The notes: generated from the letters alone by a model not told the origin. A stretch of 64,000 bases of DNA from Streptomyces canus (GCF_030816965.1 NZ_JAUSYQ010000002.1:10220001-10284000); one strand, 5' to 3'; numbered from the stretch's first letter, positions 32,599 to 42,660 are shown. A program made the numbers and translations.

Positions 32599-33130
32599 CC
32601 ACCGAGCCGGGACGTCCTCGACGATCCGGTAGCACCGTGTCCGGTCCGGCTGTGCTGACCTCTGGTCCGCGCACCCGGACCGGGCGACCCAGGCCATTGC
32701 ACGTCTCGATCGACCGACAAAGGAGGAACCAGGGACAGCGAGCGAACGGGGAGCGAGTCCAGAGAACGGCTCGGTCGTCCAAAGGCCGCTGCTGCGGAAC
32801 ATGGTCAGACGCGACCCGTCGGAAGCGCACCGCACCGCCACTCTACTCGAACGCCTGTTTGGTCTATGTGTCGTGGTGGCCGCGGCACAAGCAGGCTCCA
32901 GACCGGTGCAGCCCGGCCGGCGCCGCCCCGGCGGACCGACCGAGGTCTGCCGCCAGTTCCGGGGGCAACCGGCCGCCGTACCGTCGGGTCACGGTGCCCA
33001 GGTCTTCGTCGGCGACGTACTCGCAGGCGCATGTCCACGCCCCAAGCCCTCGCGCCGGCACGGGCCCGCGTGGATCTCGGGCGGGAACGGCAGCGGGGTG
33101 GTTCCCGGCGAGCCGCAGGGAGAGCGCCGC
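32599..33130. other. Spacer with no recognisable gene
   Basis: No intact gene is recognised. A minus-strand stretch at about 32900-33030 (YVADEDLGTVTRRYGGRLPP) looks protein-like but has no family I can name and no support for a start. Probably decayed sequence continuous with the broken permease that follows. Confidence 0.35.
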
Positions 33131-33139
33131 TGGGCCCGG

Positions 33140-34551
33140 CCATGCGCGCCGCCCGGCTGCGTACGGCGGTGGCGATCAACGTCGGGCGCACGCCGAGCGA
33201 GGGGCGCGGGCGCCACGTCCGTGGGCTGCTGGCCCGGCTGCCGGTGCCGCGTTCCGTCAGCCTCGGCCTCGCGACACCGCGGGCGTCCGGCGCGGGCGGC
33301 GACCACCGCGGCGGCCGTCGGCTTCGGCGCGCTCGTGATCACCTCGCGGTGCGGCTGGGCAGTTCGCTGCTCGCCATCCAGACGCATGGCAACCCGGACT
33401 CGGTCGGTGACGTCACCGTCAGCACCATGGGACGGCCCGGCGCGCCGGAGTAGAGCGGAGTCGGCGACCGCCAGGCGCCGACGCGCGGCGACGAAGGCAC
33501 AGTGCCCGGGACGGACTCCCGCTCGGACGGCGGCGCCACGGCCCGCGACGACCAGGACGGCCGCGGCGCGCCCGGTACGACGACGGGTCCACAGGACGAT
33601 GTGAAGCCGGCCGACCCGGCCAAGGTCGAGGCGGCGATCAAGGCGCAGTCCGCCACGAAATCGTACTTCGGCACCGGCAAGACCTTTGTGAGCGTCGCCG
33701 GCGTCAAGGGCGGTACACCGCTCGTGGTCTACGAGGGTGACGCCCAGGGCACCGGTCAGGTGATGGTGTCGGGGCGCTGGTTCTCCGCACGCGGCGAGGC
33801 GGTGGCGCCGGCCCGGTTCCTGCAGGCCACCGGGGCCGAGGTCGGCGACACCGTGACGCTGACCGACCAGGACCGCAGCGCACGGCTGAAGCTGGTCGGC
33901 GAGATCTTCGACCTCGGCGACCAGGGCATGGCGGTACGCGCCGACGCCGCGTCGGTGGCACAGATCGTGCCGGACGTGAAGCTGGACCACTTCACCGTCG
34001 ACCTCGCCTCGGGCAAGGACAAGGGCGACTGCCTCGACGGGCTCAACACCCAGGTGAAGAAGGTCGGCGGGGTCGCCACGAGCTCCGACGACAGCCGCAC
34101 CTCGACCGTCATCGTGGTGATGCAGTCGTTGATCGCGATGCTGACGGCGATGCTCGTGGTCGTGGCCTGCCTGTGCGTCCTCAACACGGTGGTGCTCGAC
34201 ACCCGCGAACGGGTCCACGACCTCACGGTGTTCAAGGCGCTGGGGATGAGCCCGCGCCAGACCGTCACCATGGCCCTCACCTCCGTGGCCGCCCCCGGTC
34301 TGGTGGCCGGCGCCATCGGCGTACCCCTCGGAGTGGCCCTGCACCACCTCGTCCTGCCGGGGATGGGCCGCTCGACCGGCACGGAGATCCCGGCCGCGGA
34401 CATCGACGTACACGGTCCTGGCATCCTGGTCCTGCTCGTCCTGCTCGTCCTGCTCGCCCTGGGCGGCGTGGTCATCGCGGTGGCGGGCGCGTTGCTGCCG
34501 GCGGGGTGGGCGGCTCGGACGGGGACGGCTCGGGCGCTGCGCACGGAGTGA
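33140..34551 (+). pseudogene. FtsX-like ABC transporter permease, frameshifted
   Basis: The C-terminal half is intact from about 33600: SVAGVKGGTPLVVYEGDAQG, VMVSGRWFSARGEAVAP and GDTVTLTDQDRSARLKLVGE (periplasmic-type MacB domain), then the FtsX core with helices AMLTAMLVVVACLCVLNTVV, VAAPGLVAGAIGVPLGVALH and ILVLLVLLVLLALGGVVIAV, and the signature TRERVHDLTVFKALGMSPRQ. The N-terminal half is scrambled: LLARLPVPRSVSLGLA, AVGFGALVIT and GSSLLAIQTHGNPDSVGDVT occur in three frames, and a stop at 33451-33453 precedes the intact part. No ATPase gene is adjacent. Likely non-functional. Confidence 0.75.
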
Positions 34552-35450
34552 GCTCCTTCGACGAACTCAGCAGAGAAGCGATCGAGGCGGCGAAACAGTT
34601 CTTGGACAAGCGGCCGGTAGCGGAGAACTGACAGCCTGTTCTCGCCACCGGATTGGGCCATCTCCGAGCTGATCCCCCTACTCGGCGTGGTCGCGTCACA
34701 GAAGTTGAGCCAGAACCGGTTCTCGTGAACAAGGCCAAGCACCGCCAGCGTCAGCCGATCCCCCTCGCCCACGTCCACGCCGATCACCACGTCGCTTCCC
34801 GTCCGGTACGGTGCCGGCTTGCCCGGCGCCGCGCGTACCGGCAAGGTCAGCGCCCGGCCCCGAACAGAGGCCCGCCATCACGACCCGACCACGGTCACGA
34901 AGCGACAACACCTCCGCCGACCAGGCTCATCTCCCCGTCGGCATCCCCGCCGCCAACCGGCCGCACCTGTGCCGCGCCCGCTCGCGAATCCGCAGGTCAC
35001 CACACTGGTTGGGCCGTGGTCGGGAGGCTGACATCCCCTCTACGCCCCCCGAGTCCACGCCCAAGCAGGAAGTAGAGGAGAAGTGGGTGAGCGTGAAGGC
35101 CCCGGCGACACGGTCGGCTTCCTTGCGTGACGCGACCGGCCGCCCTCCGGGGCAGTGGTCGTACCGGCGAAGACGAACCCGGCCCCCGCTCCGACAGCGG
35201 AAGCTCGTGCACCGAAGGCCGTGGCCGCCGGCGTCCCGGGATCCAGCTTTCCCGCACCTGGAGGCACGAGGGCAGGACGCCGACGGTCATGTCGTGGAAA
35301 GGCTGTCACAAACGAGGTGCCACAGCTGTCTTTCTCTTCAACAGCTGTACTCGCCAAGCCGGTTGCGCGCGTCGGTATGCGTACCTTCCGCGGAGTCGCG
35401 TGGCGCCGTGAACACTCAGGCTGACGGCGTTTCAGCCGCCGGTCGGGCAA
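34552..35450. other. 0.9-kb region of uncertain content before importer operon
   Basis: Minus strand 34844-34640 reads GSDVVIGVDVGEGDRLTLAV followed by LVHENRFWLNFCDA, which is protein-like but not assignable to a family and lacks a clear end. A 27-codon plus-strand frame (SSFDELSREAIEAAKQFLDK) overlaps the permease stop. The last 400 bases, presumably the promoter and leader of the importer operon, contain no gene I can identify. Confidence 0.35.
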
Positions 35451-35463
35451 GGTGGAGGAGAGA

Positions 35464-35500
35464 AGTGTCAGTCATATGTGTCCGCCGAGGCGGCCGGTGA
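35464..35500 (+). other. Leader ORF VSVICVRRGGR before importer operon
   Basis: GGAGGAG (35453-35459) is ideally spaced for the GTG at 35464, which opens an 11-codon ORF ending in TGA at 35498-35500. That stop overlaps the GTG start (35497) of the first transporter gene. The good ribosome site thus belongs to the leader, and the transporter start would be reached by reinitiation. The peptide contains one Cys and three Arg codons, a composition seen in some attenuation leaders, but regulation is not demonstrated. Confidence 0.45.
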
Positions 35501-36261
35501 ACACAGCAGTCGAAGTGTCCGGAGCCACGGTGCGCTACGGCGGGGTGACGGCCGTGGATGACTTCACGCTCTCGCACTCCAGCGGCGGTGTGATCGGGCT
35601 GATCGGACCCAACGGTGCTGGAAAATCAACCCTGTTGAATGCCCTGTCCGGAGTGACGCCGCTGACATCCGGCACCATCCGCGTCAACGGTCACGACATC
35701 ACAGGCGTCGGCCCGGTGCGTACCGCCCGCCTCGGTGTGACCAGGACCTTCCAGAACCTCCAGATCTTCGGCTCGCTGACCGTGCTGCAGAACGTCATGC
35801 TGCCGCGCACGGCCCGAAGCCTGAGCCTGTCTCTGGGCCACGTTCTGGGTCTGGCCTCCGCAAGGCGCCGGATCGCCGCCGAGCGTCGCACGGCCCACGA
35901 ACTGCTCGAAAGAGTGGGGATGGCCCAGTACGCACATCTGTCTGCGGACAGTCTCGCCTACGGACTTCAGCGCCGGGTGGAGATCGCCAGGGCTTTGGCG
36001 GGAGACCCCGCACTCCTGCTCCTGGACGAACCCCTCGCGGGTCTCGCCCGCGCAGAGAGTGCCGATCTGACGTCACTGTTCACCGACATCGCCGCCGAAG
36101 GCGTAACCGTACTGCTGGTCGAGCACGACATCGCCGCAGTCCTCTCGGTGTCGGACCGGGTGGTGGTACTGGACCACGGCCGACTGCTGGCGGACGGCAC
36201 ATCCGAGCGGATCACCGCCGATCCCGCGGTGCGCACCGCCTACCTCGGCGAGGAGAGGTGA
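35497..36261 (+). CDS. livG: Branched-chain amino acid-type ABC transporter ATPase (LivG-like)
   Basis: A 254-residue ABC ATPase of the LivG group. Walker A GPNGAGKST at ~41-49, Q-loop TRTFQNLQIFGSLTVLQNVM, signature region LAYGLQRRVEIARALAG (LivG proteins usually have LSYGQQRR), Walker B LLLLDEPLAGL and H-loop LLVEHDIA. The GTG at 35497 overlaps a leader ORF stop; an in-frame ATG at 35476 is the alternative start. It is followed by LivF-, LivH-, LivM- and substrate-binding homologues on overlapping or close starts, forming a complete importer. The transported compound may be an amino acid or related small acid. Confidence 0.92.
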   Translation: MNTAVEVSGATVRYGGVTAVDDFTLSHSSGGVIGLIGPNGAGKSTLLNALSGVTPLTSGTIRVNGHDITGVGPVRTARLGVTRTFQNLQIFGSLTVLQNVMLPRTARSLSLSLGHVLGLASARRRIAAERRTAHELLERVGMAQYAHLSADSLAYGLQRRVEIARALAGDPALLLLDEPLAGLARAESADLTSLFTDIAAEGVTVLLVEHDIAAVLSVSDRVVVLDHGRLLADGTSERITADPAVRTAYLGEER

Positions 36262-36977
36262 CCGCAATGCTGCGGGCCACCGGGCTGGTGTCCGGATACG
36301 GCCGGATCGAGGCCCTGCACGGCGTGGACGTCGCGGTGGACGCCGGGCAGGCCGTGACCGTGATCGGACCCAACGGCGCGGGCAAGTCGACGCTGCTTCG
36401 TACCCTCGTGGGTCTGTTGCGCCCGTGGCAGGGCACCGTCGAGTTCGACGGCACGGACGTGACCCACTGGTCTGCGGAACGGCGGGCGCGAGCAGGTCTG
36501 GTGCTCGTCCCCGAGGGCCGGCACGTGTTCGCCGGGCTCAGCGTCGAGGAGAACCTGCGGCTGGGTGGTTACGCGGCGGGGCGGGCAGCGGCCACGCCCG
36601 GGCTTAAAGCGGTGTACGACCTCTTTCCCGCGCTCGCCGGCCGTCGGCGACAGCCCGCCGGCACCCTGTCGGGCGGCGAGCAGCAGATGGTGGCGATCGG
36701 CCGCGGGCTGATGAGCCGTCCGAAACTGATGCTGCTGGACGAACCGTCGCTGGGACTTGCCCCGCAGGCGGTCCGGCTGGTGACCGACGCCCTCGTGGAA
36801 CTGGCCGGGCGCGGTACCACGCTGGTCCTGGTCGAGCAGAGCGCGAGTGTTGCGTTCCGAGTGGCACACCGCGGCCACCTCATGGAGCGGGGCGACCTCG
36901 TGGCCTCGGGACCCGTGGACCAACTGCGTAAGGATCCCAGGGTCCTTCGGGCCTACCTCGGAGGGCCCGCCGGATGA
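36258..36977 (+). CDS. livF: ABC transporter ATPase (LivF-like)
   Basis: A 239-residue LivF-type ATPase: Walker A GPNGAGKST (~38), Q-loop LVLVPEGRHVFAGLSVEENL (the PEGR motif is a LivF hallmark), signature LSGGEQQMVAIGRGL, Walker B LMLLDEPSLGLAPQ, and LVLVEQSA in which Gln replaces the H-loop His as is normal for LivF. Start is GTG 36258 overlapping the livG stop (GTGA), or ATG 36267. Works with LivG as the heterodimeric motor of the importer. Confidence 0.93.
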   Translation: MTAMLRATGLVSGYGRIEALHGVDVAVDAGQAVTVIGPNGAGKSTLLRTLVGLLRPWQGTVEFDGTDVTHWSAERRARAGLVLVPEGRHVFAGLSVEENLRLGGYAAGRAAATPGLKAVYDLFPALAGRRRQPAGTLSGGEQQMVAIGRGLMSRPKLMLLDEPSLGLAPQAVRLVTDALVELAGRGTTLVLVEQSASVAFRVAHRGHLMERGDLVASGPVDQLRKDPRVLRAYLGGPAG

Positions 36978-37024
36978 ACGTACCCGCCTCGCCCACACTC
37001 AGGATCGGAACCCGGTAGACCCCC

Positions 37025-37897
37025 ATGTCGCAGTTCTTCGACTTCACGCTCTCCGGACTCGGAGCCGGCACCACCTATGCCCTGGTCGGACTCGGGGTGG
37101 CCCTGGTGTACCAGGTCACCGGCGTGATCAACTTCGCGCAGGGCGACTTCGTCATGCTCGGCGGGCTCGGTTCCGCCGTGCTGTACGAGGCGGGCATGCC
37201 CCTGTGGGCGGCAACCTTGACCGCGATCGCGTTCACCGCCGCGGTCGGTGGTCTGCTGGACCTCATCGTCATCAGAAGGGCACGGGGCGCCGACAGCGAA
37301 CGGCTGATCATCCTGACGATCGGCGCCTCGGTGACTCTTCAGGGCGCGGCGCTGCTCGCCTTCGGCGCGGACTCCCACTTCGTCCCGCCGTTCTCCCCGG
37401 GAGACGCCTTCGATGTGTTCGGCGCCATTGTGCCCCGGCAATACCTGTGGTGCGCGGTGGCCACCGCGGCGGCGGTCGTGCTGATGTGGGCGTTCCTCAC
37501 CAGGACCCTGGGGGGCACCGCGATGCGCGCCACGGCCATGGACCCAGAGACGGTCCGGCTCATGGGCGTCTCGCCGGCCCGGATGAGCCTGCTGGCGTTC
37601 ACCTGGGCCGCGGCGCTGGGCGCTCTGGCGGGAGTGTTCCTGGCTCCTCTGCAACCGCCGGACGCGTCAGTGGGCATTCCCTTCGGTCTCAAGGGCTTCA
37701 CAGCGGCAGTGATCGGCGGACTCGTCTCCCCGGTGGGAGCCGTGGCCGGCGGGCTGCTGGTCGGACTGGTCGAGGCGTACACCACCGGATACCTCAGCAG
37801 CGAGTACAAGGACACGCTCACCTACGGGCTGCTGCTCGTGGTGCTGCTGCTCCGGCCCACTGGGCTGCTGCGCCGGCCGTCGGTGGTGCGGGTATGA
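37025..37897 (+). CDS. livH: ABC transporter permease (LivH-like)
   Basis: A 290-residue LivH-type permease with about eight membrane helices: TYALVGLGVALVYQVTGVIN and FAQGDFVMLGGLGSAV (the INFAQGDFVMLG motif is diagnostic), AATLTAIAFTAAVGGLLDL, WCAVATAAAVVLMWAFLT, the cytoplasmic AMRATAMDPETVRLMGVSP coupling loop, and FTAAVIGGLVSPVGAVAGGL. Normal length. Starts 47 bases after livF and overlaps livM by ATGA. Confidence 0.93.
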   Translation: MSQFFDFTLSGLGAGTTYALVGLGVALVYQVTGVINFAQGDFVMLGGLGSAVLYEAGMPLWAATLTAIAFTAAVGGLLDLIVIRRARGADSERLIILTIGASVTLQGAALLAFGADSHFVPPFSPGDAFDVFGAIVPRQYLWCAVATAAAVVLMWAFLTRTLGGTAMRATAMDPETVRLMGVSPARMSLLAFTWAAALGALAGVFLAPLQPPDASVGIPFGLKGFTAAVIGGLVSPVGAVAGGLLVGLVEAYTTGYLSSEYKDTLTYGLLLVVLLLRPTGLLRRPSVVRV

Positions 37898-38949
37898 ACA
37901 CGTCGCACAGGGCACGCGCCCTGCTCGGTTCCCGTGCGGCCGGGTACGCGGCCTTCGTCGTGCTGCTGCTGGCCGTGCCCGCCGTCTTCACGAGGCTGCC
38001 CTTCTACACGATGTCGGTGGCGGTACTGATGTGTCTTCAGGCCACGGCGGCCCTGGGGCTGGTACCGCTCATCGGCCGTGCCGGGCAGATCTCCCTCGGG
38101 CAGGCCGCATTCTTCGCCGTCGGCGGGTACACCTCTGCCGTCCTCACCGGCAGATGGCAGGTCAACGCCCTGCTCGCGTTGCTTGCCGGGGCCGCCCTGG
38201 CCATGGGGGTGGCGTACGCAGTGGGGTTGTTCATCTTCCGGGCACAGGGCCAGTACCTGGCCCTGGCGACCCTGTCGTTCGGTCTGGTGGTCAGCTCCCT
38301 GGCCAACCAACTGCCGCTGACCGGCGCATCCGACGGCCTCTCGGGGATCCCGTCGCTGGCGCCGTTCGGAGTGGAGCTGGACACGGACCTCTCGATCTAC
38401 TACCTGGTGGCCGGCGTGCTGCTGGTCGCCGTGCTGGCCGTGGACGCGCTGCTACGGTCCCCCGCGGGCGATGCGTTGGGTGCCCTGGGCGACAGCCCCG
38501 TGGCGACGGAGGCGGCCGGTGTCTCGGCCGCCACTCTGCGCCGTGGCGCGTTGGCGCTCGCGGCCGGGCTCGCCTCGATCGCGGGCAGTCTGTACGCCCA
38601 TTGGTCGTCCTTCATGGACCCCGGTCAGGCAGGACTCCTCAACTCGGTGCAGTTGCTGGTCATCGCCTCGGTCGGTGGACTGCGCACTCCGTGGGGCGCA
38701 CCGCTCGGCGCTCTGGTGATCATCACGCTCTCCGAGGCGTCCAAGGACTTGATCCCGCAGGTGTTCCCGTCCGCTACCGGGAATTTCGACATCATCGTCT
38801 ACGGGATCGCTTTGATCGCCGTCCTGCTGTTCCTGCCCAGAGGGGTGGGCGGCGTGTCGGCGGTACTCAGAGAGCGGTCGGCTCGGGTGCGGCAGGACGG
38901 CCCTGCCCCTGCCGCGACCGCTCGTACACAGAAAAGAGAGACACAGTGA
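37894..38949 (+). CDS. livM: ABC transporter permease (LivM-like)
   Basis: A 351-residue LivM-type permease. Diagnostic motifs: IGRAGQISLGQAAFFAVGGY in the second helix pair, QYLALATLSFGLVVSSLANQ, LTGASDGLSGIP, the coupling loop DALGALGDSPVATEAAGVSA, and VASVGGLRTPWGAPLGALVI-like helices near the end. The C-terminal tail is hydrophilic. ATG overlaps the livH stop; its own stop overlaps the GTG of the binding-protein gene. Confidence 0.93.
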   Translation: MNTSHRARALLGSRAAGYAAFVVLLLAVPAVFTRLPFYTMSVAVLMCLQATAALGLVPLIGRAGQISLGQAAFFAVGGYTSAVLTGRWQVNALLALLAGAALAMGVAYAVGLFIFRAQGQYLALATLSFGLVVSSLANQLPLTGASDGLSGIPSLAPFGVELDTDLSIYYLVAGVLLVAVLAVDALLRSPAGDALGALGDSPVATEAAGVSAATLRRGALALAAGLASIAGSLYAHWSSFMDPGQAGLLNSVQLLVIASVGGLRTPWGAPLGALVIITLSEASKDLIPQVFPSATGNFDIIVYGIALIAVLLFLPRGVGGVSAVLRERSARVRQDGPAPAATARTQKRETQ

Positions 38950-40139
38950 TCCGGACACGTACCTCGTTGGCGCTGACCGCGGCGGCTCTTGTCGGTGCCT
39001 TGGGGCTCACCAGCTGCGCGGCGTCGGAGAAGGACGACGCGACGGGCGGCGGGCAGGGGAAGGGGGCCGACATCGCGATCGGCGCCAGCCTGGAGCTGTC
39101 GGGGCCCACACAGAGCATCGGCACGGCGTACAAGAAGGCCCTCGAACTCGAAGTGGACTCGATCAACGAGCAGGGCGGCCTGCTGGGCGGACGCAAGCTG
39201 AGGCTGATCGTCAAGGACAACCAGACCAAGCCCGCGCAGAACATCACCAATGTCAACGACCTGATCAACAACGACCACGTCGCGGCAGTGATCACGGGCG
39301 GCTGTTCGGCGTGCACCGTGCCGGTCACCACCATTGTGGAGAAGCGCAAGGTACCGCTGATCTCCCTGGCCTCGGCGACGGCGATCACCAGCCCGGTGGC
39401 GCAACGGCGGTACACCTTCAAGATCTCGCCCAATCCCGCTCAGGACGCCGGGGTTCTGCTCGCCGCACTGAAGAAGAAGGGGGTGAAGAGCATCGGCCTG
39501 CTCAACGTCGACAATCCTTATGGGCAGGAGGGCCGCGCCGCGGTGCTGGCCCAGGTGAAGAAGGCCGGCATCGAGGTGACCGGCACGCAGCAGTTCGGCC
39601 AGGAGGACAAGGACATGAGTGTCCAGGCGAAGCGGCTGGTCGCCGACCGTCCCGACGCCGTGGTCGTGTGGGCGGTCATGCCGGCCGCTGGGATCATCGC
39701 CAAGAACCTGCGGGACGCGGAATTCGACGGAGGCGTCTATCTGGATGCCGGCGCCGGCGCGGAACTCTTCGTCAGGGGCGCTCAGGGAGCCGCAGAGGGC
39801 GTCCACATGGTCTTCCCCCGGGTTCTGGCGATCGGCGACGTGACCTCACACGACGAGACCGTCCGTGCCCAGAAGGAATGGGTGGCCCGGTACACCGCCA
39901 AGTACCAGAACTACTCCGGGTTCGCCTCCTTCGGGGCGGACGCCGCCCTGATGCTGCGCAACGCCATCGCCAAGGCGGGGACCACGGACGGACCGAAGCT
40001 GCGCGACACCATCGAGACACTCGGCTTCGACGGAGTGTCCGGGCCGATCCGCAACACGGCGCAGGAGCACTCCGGCCTCCAGCCCGAATCACTGGGCGTA
40101 CTTGTGGTGCGCAAGGGCGACTGGCACCTTGCGAACTGA
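38946..40139 (+). CDS. ABC transporter substrate-binding lipoprotein (LivJ/K-like)
   Basis: A 397-residue type-I periplasmic-binding-fold lipoprotein. Signal peptide TSLALTAAALVGALGLTSC with lipobox LTSC at ~20-23. The mature part follows the Leu/Ile/Val-binding pattern: IAIGASLELSGPTQSIGTAY, SINEQGGLLGGRKLRLIVKD, ITGGCSACTVPVTTI, LINVDNPYG-like GLLNVDNPYGQEGRAA, and FASFGADAALMLRNAIAKAG. An unusual CSAC pair near residue 120 could form a disulphide. GTG start overlaps the livM stop. It defines the ligand of the importer, which cannot be named from sequence. Confidence 0.92.
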   Translation: MIRTRTSLALTAAALVGALGLTSCAASEKDDATGGGQGKGADIAIGASLELSGPTQSIGTAYKKALELEVDSINEQGGLLGGRKLRLIVKDNQTKPAQNITNVNDLINNDHVAAVITGGCSACTVPVTTIVEKRKVPLISLASATAITSPVAQRRYTFKISPNPAQDAGVLLAALKKKGVKSIGLLNVDNPYGQEGRAAVLAQVKKAGIEVTGTQQFGQEDKDMSVQAKRLVADRPDAVVVWAVMPAAGIIAKNLRDAEFDGGVYLDAGAGAELFVRGAQGAAEGVHMVFPRVLAIGDVTSHDETVRAQKEWVARYTAKYQNYSGFASFGADAALMLRNAIAKAGTTDGPKLRDTIETLGFDGVSGPIRNTAQEHSGLQPESLGVLVVRKGDWHLAN

Positions 40140-40158
40140 TGTCCCCGATGGTGCGGCG

Positions 40159-40226
40159 CCGGCCCCGTCCGGGGCCGGGCCGACGACCGACATGGCCCGT
40201 ATGCCGCCCCGCGCGGCGGCATACGG
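40159..40226 (+). terminator. Two hairpins ending the importer operon
   Basis: Hairpin 1: CCGGCCCC-GTCC-GGGGCCGG (40159-40178), starting 20 bases after the stop. Hairpin 2: CCGTATGCCGCC (40197-40208) with GGCGGCATACGG (40215-40226), a perfect 12-bp stem and 6-base loop. Tandem strong stems without U-runs are typical strong terminators in Streptomyces. Confidence 0.75.
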
Positions 40227-40479
40227 CGTCGTCACAGACGAGGTTCACCGCCGGTGGCCGCCCGGTCTTGCGGCGAACCGCTTTCGGTCGTCCGTGCGTC
40301 ATCCTTCGAATGACAGCCCTGCCGACCGGTCTTGCCGTCGAGGCACGTGAGGCTGGGTCCGGGGTCGAGCGTGGCACGTCGGCTGTGGACGTGACTGCTC
40401 TTAGCTGTGCCGCGGGTCCTCCTGGCGCCGCCTGTCCAGCGCCGGTCTCCCACCGGCTGCTTGTCGGTCCGTGGGCTCA

Positions 40480-41605
40480 GGACGGCTCGTCCATGACGAG
40501 GCTCCCACACCAGCCGGTTCGCGGGCGACGGCCACGGCGGCGATGGTGGGCCGTTTGTTACGGGCGTCGAATCGCTTCCACCGTTGATGCACGCGCCGGT
40601 TGCCCCGGTCGGCACGGTCCGGGACCGCGGGCGGCTGACTGGCCTGGCGGCGCATCAGCTCGCGGCCAAGACGGTACTGCTTGCGGTGGTGCCAGGACGC
40701 CTCCACCAGCAGCCCGCGGGCATGGCTGGTGCCGGTCTTGGTGATCGGACCCTGCACTCGGCGCTCTCCGCCGGAGGCCTCCGACGGCACCAGTCCCAGA
40801 AGAGGAACCGGTGGTGGCACCGGTGAACCGATGCCAGTCGCCGACCTCGACGGCCAGGCCGAAGGCGGTCAGCGTGCTGACCCCGCGCAAGCACCCCAGC
40901 CGCCCCACCACCGGCGCGAACGCCGAGGAGGCGGCCATCTGCTCGATGGCCCCGTCCAGCCGCCCGCGGCGGGCATGGGTGCTCAGCACGGTGTCGAAGG
41001 CCTCCTCGAAGGCCAGCTGCACGCCGAGCCGGTCGAAGGAGAGCGAGCGCAGCCAGCCCTCGTGCTCCTGCGTCCAGGCCGTGCCCTGCCACACCAGGCC
41101 ATGGCGCAGCAGCAGTGCGGAGAGCCGGTGCCGGGCTCGCATCAGGTCCCCGCGCACGTCCTCGCGCGCTCGCACCAGATCCCGCGCGGCTTCCTGCAGC
41201 AGCCGGACCGGCCGCTCGGCATCCCTCCGGCCGGTCTTGACCCGGTCACCCGGCGGCCCCTCGACCTTGGCCAGGGCCACCACCACGCACCGCACACCCG
41301 CCGCCGTCAACGCCTGCCAGCCCGAACCCGGTCGGTCCGGCCTCATACGCCACCGCCACCGGACCAGGCAACGACGCCACCCAGGGCACCACCGTGCCCG
41401 CCTCCGGCGCCAGCCGCAGCGACCGGATCTCCCCCAAAACCCCATCGATCGCGGCCCCGACGACCGACCGGACATGAACATCCAGCCCGGCATACATACG
41501 CTCGAACATGACCGGCACCTCCCGCAATTGCGGCTCCACCGCCACGCAGGATGGCGGCAACCCACGCCAACTCGCGAGCGAGGCGCCGGATCTCCACACG
41601 GTCTA
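40480..41605 (-). pseudogene. IS110-family transposase, copy 1, disrupted
   Basis: Nearly full-length but broken. From ATG 41509: MFERMYAGLDVHVRSVVGAA and SLRLAPEAGTVVPWVASLPG (DEDD N-terminal domain); after a frameshift, ALTAAGVRCVVVALAKVEG and KTGRRDAERPVRLL; then ARHRLSALLLRHGLVWQG, LAFEEAFDTVLSTHARRGRL and LGCLRGVSTLTAFGLAVEVG; after another frameshift, LGLVPSEASGGERRVQGPIT and KTGTSHARGLLVEASWHHRK, the C-terminal Tnp20-type domain. Relative to copy 2 at 51.4 kb it has lost 42 bases in frame after RLL. An IS481 element adjoins its 5' end at a CTAG. Confidence 0.85.
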
Positions 41606-41606
41606 G

Positions 41607-42657
41607 GTGTATTGATCACGAGCGTTGTTGACACCTGCGGGGCCTGAACATGGCGAAGACCTCCGATGTGGTGGAGCTGTCTAGGAACACACCGCACGGA
41701 GGTCTTCGTGTCCCACCGTAGTGCCCGGCTGACCGTTCACGGCAGGCGGCTGCTCGTCGAGAGTGTCCGCGCAGGCCGCCCCGTCGCGCATGTCGCGGCC
41801 GAGATGGGCATCTCCCGCGCGACCGCCCACAAGCGGATCCGCCGCTGGTGAACCGAGGGCGAGCAAGGACTGCACGACCGTTTCAGCCGCCCCCTGACGA
41901 CAGCGCACCGCACCGCACCGCAGGGTGGCAGCGGTGGAGGCCCGGGGGTGCCTTCTGCGCCGGGAACGCAAGATCGGCCCGGCCCGCATCGGGCCGATTC
42001 TGGGCCTGCCCGCTTCGACCGTGCACCGCACCCTGACCCGCCACCGCCTCAACCGCCTCGCCTTCCTGGACCGGCCCACCGGCCAGGTCATCCGACGCTA
42101 CGAACGTGACCGGCCCGGCGAACTCGTGCACGTCGACGTCAAAAAACTCGGCCGGATCCCCAACGGCGGCGGACACAAAGTGCTGGGCCGCCAGGCCGGC
42201 CGGGCCGCCCGCAGCGCCGTGGGCTTCGACTTCGTCCACTCCGCCGTCGACGACCACAGCCGCCCGGCCTCCAGCGAGATCCACGGCGACGAGAAGGCCG
42301 ACACCTGCGCCGGGCCGCGGCCTTCTTCATCGCGTCGGGCATCGACCGCATCGAGCGAGTCCTGACCGACAATGCCTGGCCCTACCGCAAAAGCTTCGCC
42401 TGGCGGCTGGCCCTCGCCGACCTCGGCGCGGTCGGCAAGCTCACCCGCGCCTACCGGCCCCAGACCAACGGCAAGGTCGAACGCTTCAACCGCACCCTGC
42501 TCGACGAATGGGCCTACGGGGGGGCCTATATCTCGAACGACGAACGGACAGCGGCCCTGGCAGACTTCCTGCACACCTACAACCACCACCGCTGCCACAC
42601 CGCACTCGACGGCAAGCCACCCATCACCCGCGCGAACAACCCTGCGGGTCAATACAT
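41607..42657 (+). mobile_element. IS481-family element flanked by CTAG
   Basis: TGTATTGA (41608) and its inverse TCAATACA (42649-42656) lie inside imperfect ~27-bp inverted ends (about 19 matches). CTAG flanks both sides (41603-41606 and 42658-42661), the target commonly duplicated by this family. The left CTAG is also the first base group of the IS110 copy, so IS481 inserted precisely at that edge. Confidence 0.75.
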
Positions 42658-42660
42658 CTA
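41708..42660 (+). pseudogene. IS481-family transposase, disrupted
   Basis: Frame pieces cover the whole protein: SARLTVHGRRLLVESVRAGR and AEMGISRATAHKRIRRW (helix-turn-helix) up to a TGA at 41849-41851 where Arg is expected; RRERKIGPARIGPILGLPAS, FLDRPTGQVIRRYERDRPGE and LVHVDVKKLGRIPNGGGHK (first catalytic Asp); then after a frameshift near 42300, VLTDNAWPYRKSFAWRLAL (second Asp) and YRPQTNGKVERFNRTLLDEW (catalytic Glu), ending QYI. One nonsense mutation and at least two frameshifts make it non-autonomous. Confidence 0.85.

Noticed and set aside
32989..34413. 474-codon minus-strand frame
   Set aside because: Antisense of the FtsX-like permease; repetitive His/Arg/Glu composition typical of shadow frames.
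41343..41597. Gly/Ala-rich ORF at the 5' end of both IS110 copies
   Set aside because: Overlaps the true transposase N-terminus in another frame; conserved only because the two IS copies are near-identical.
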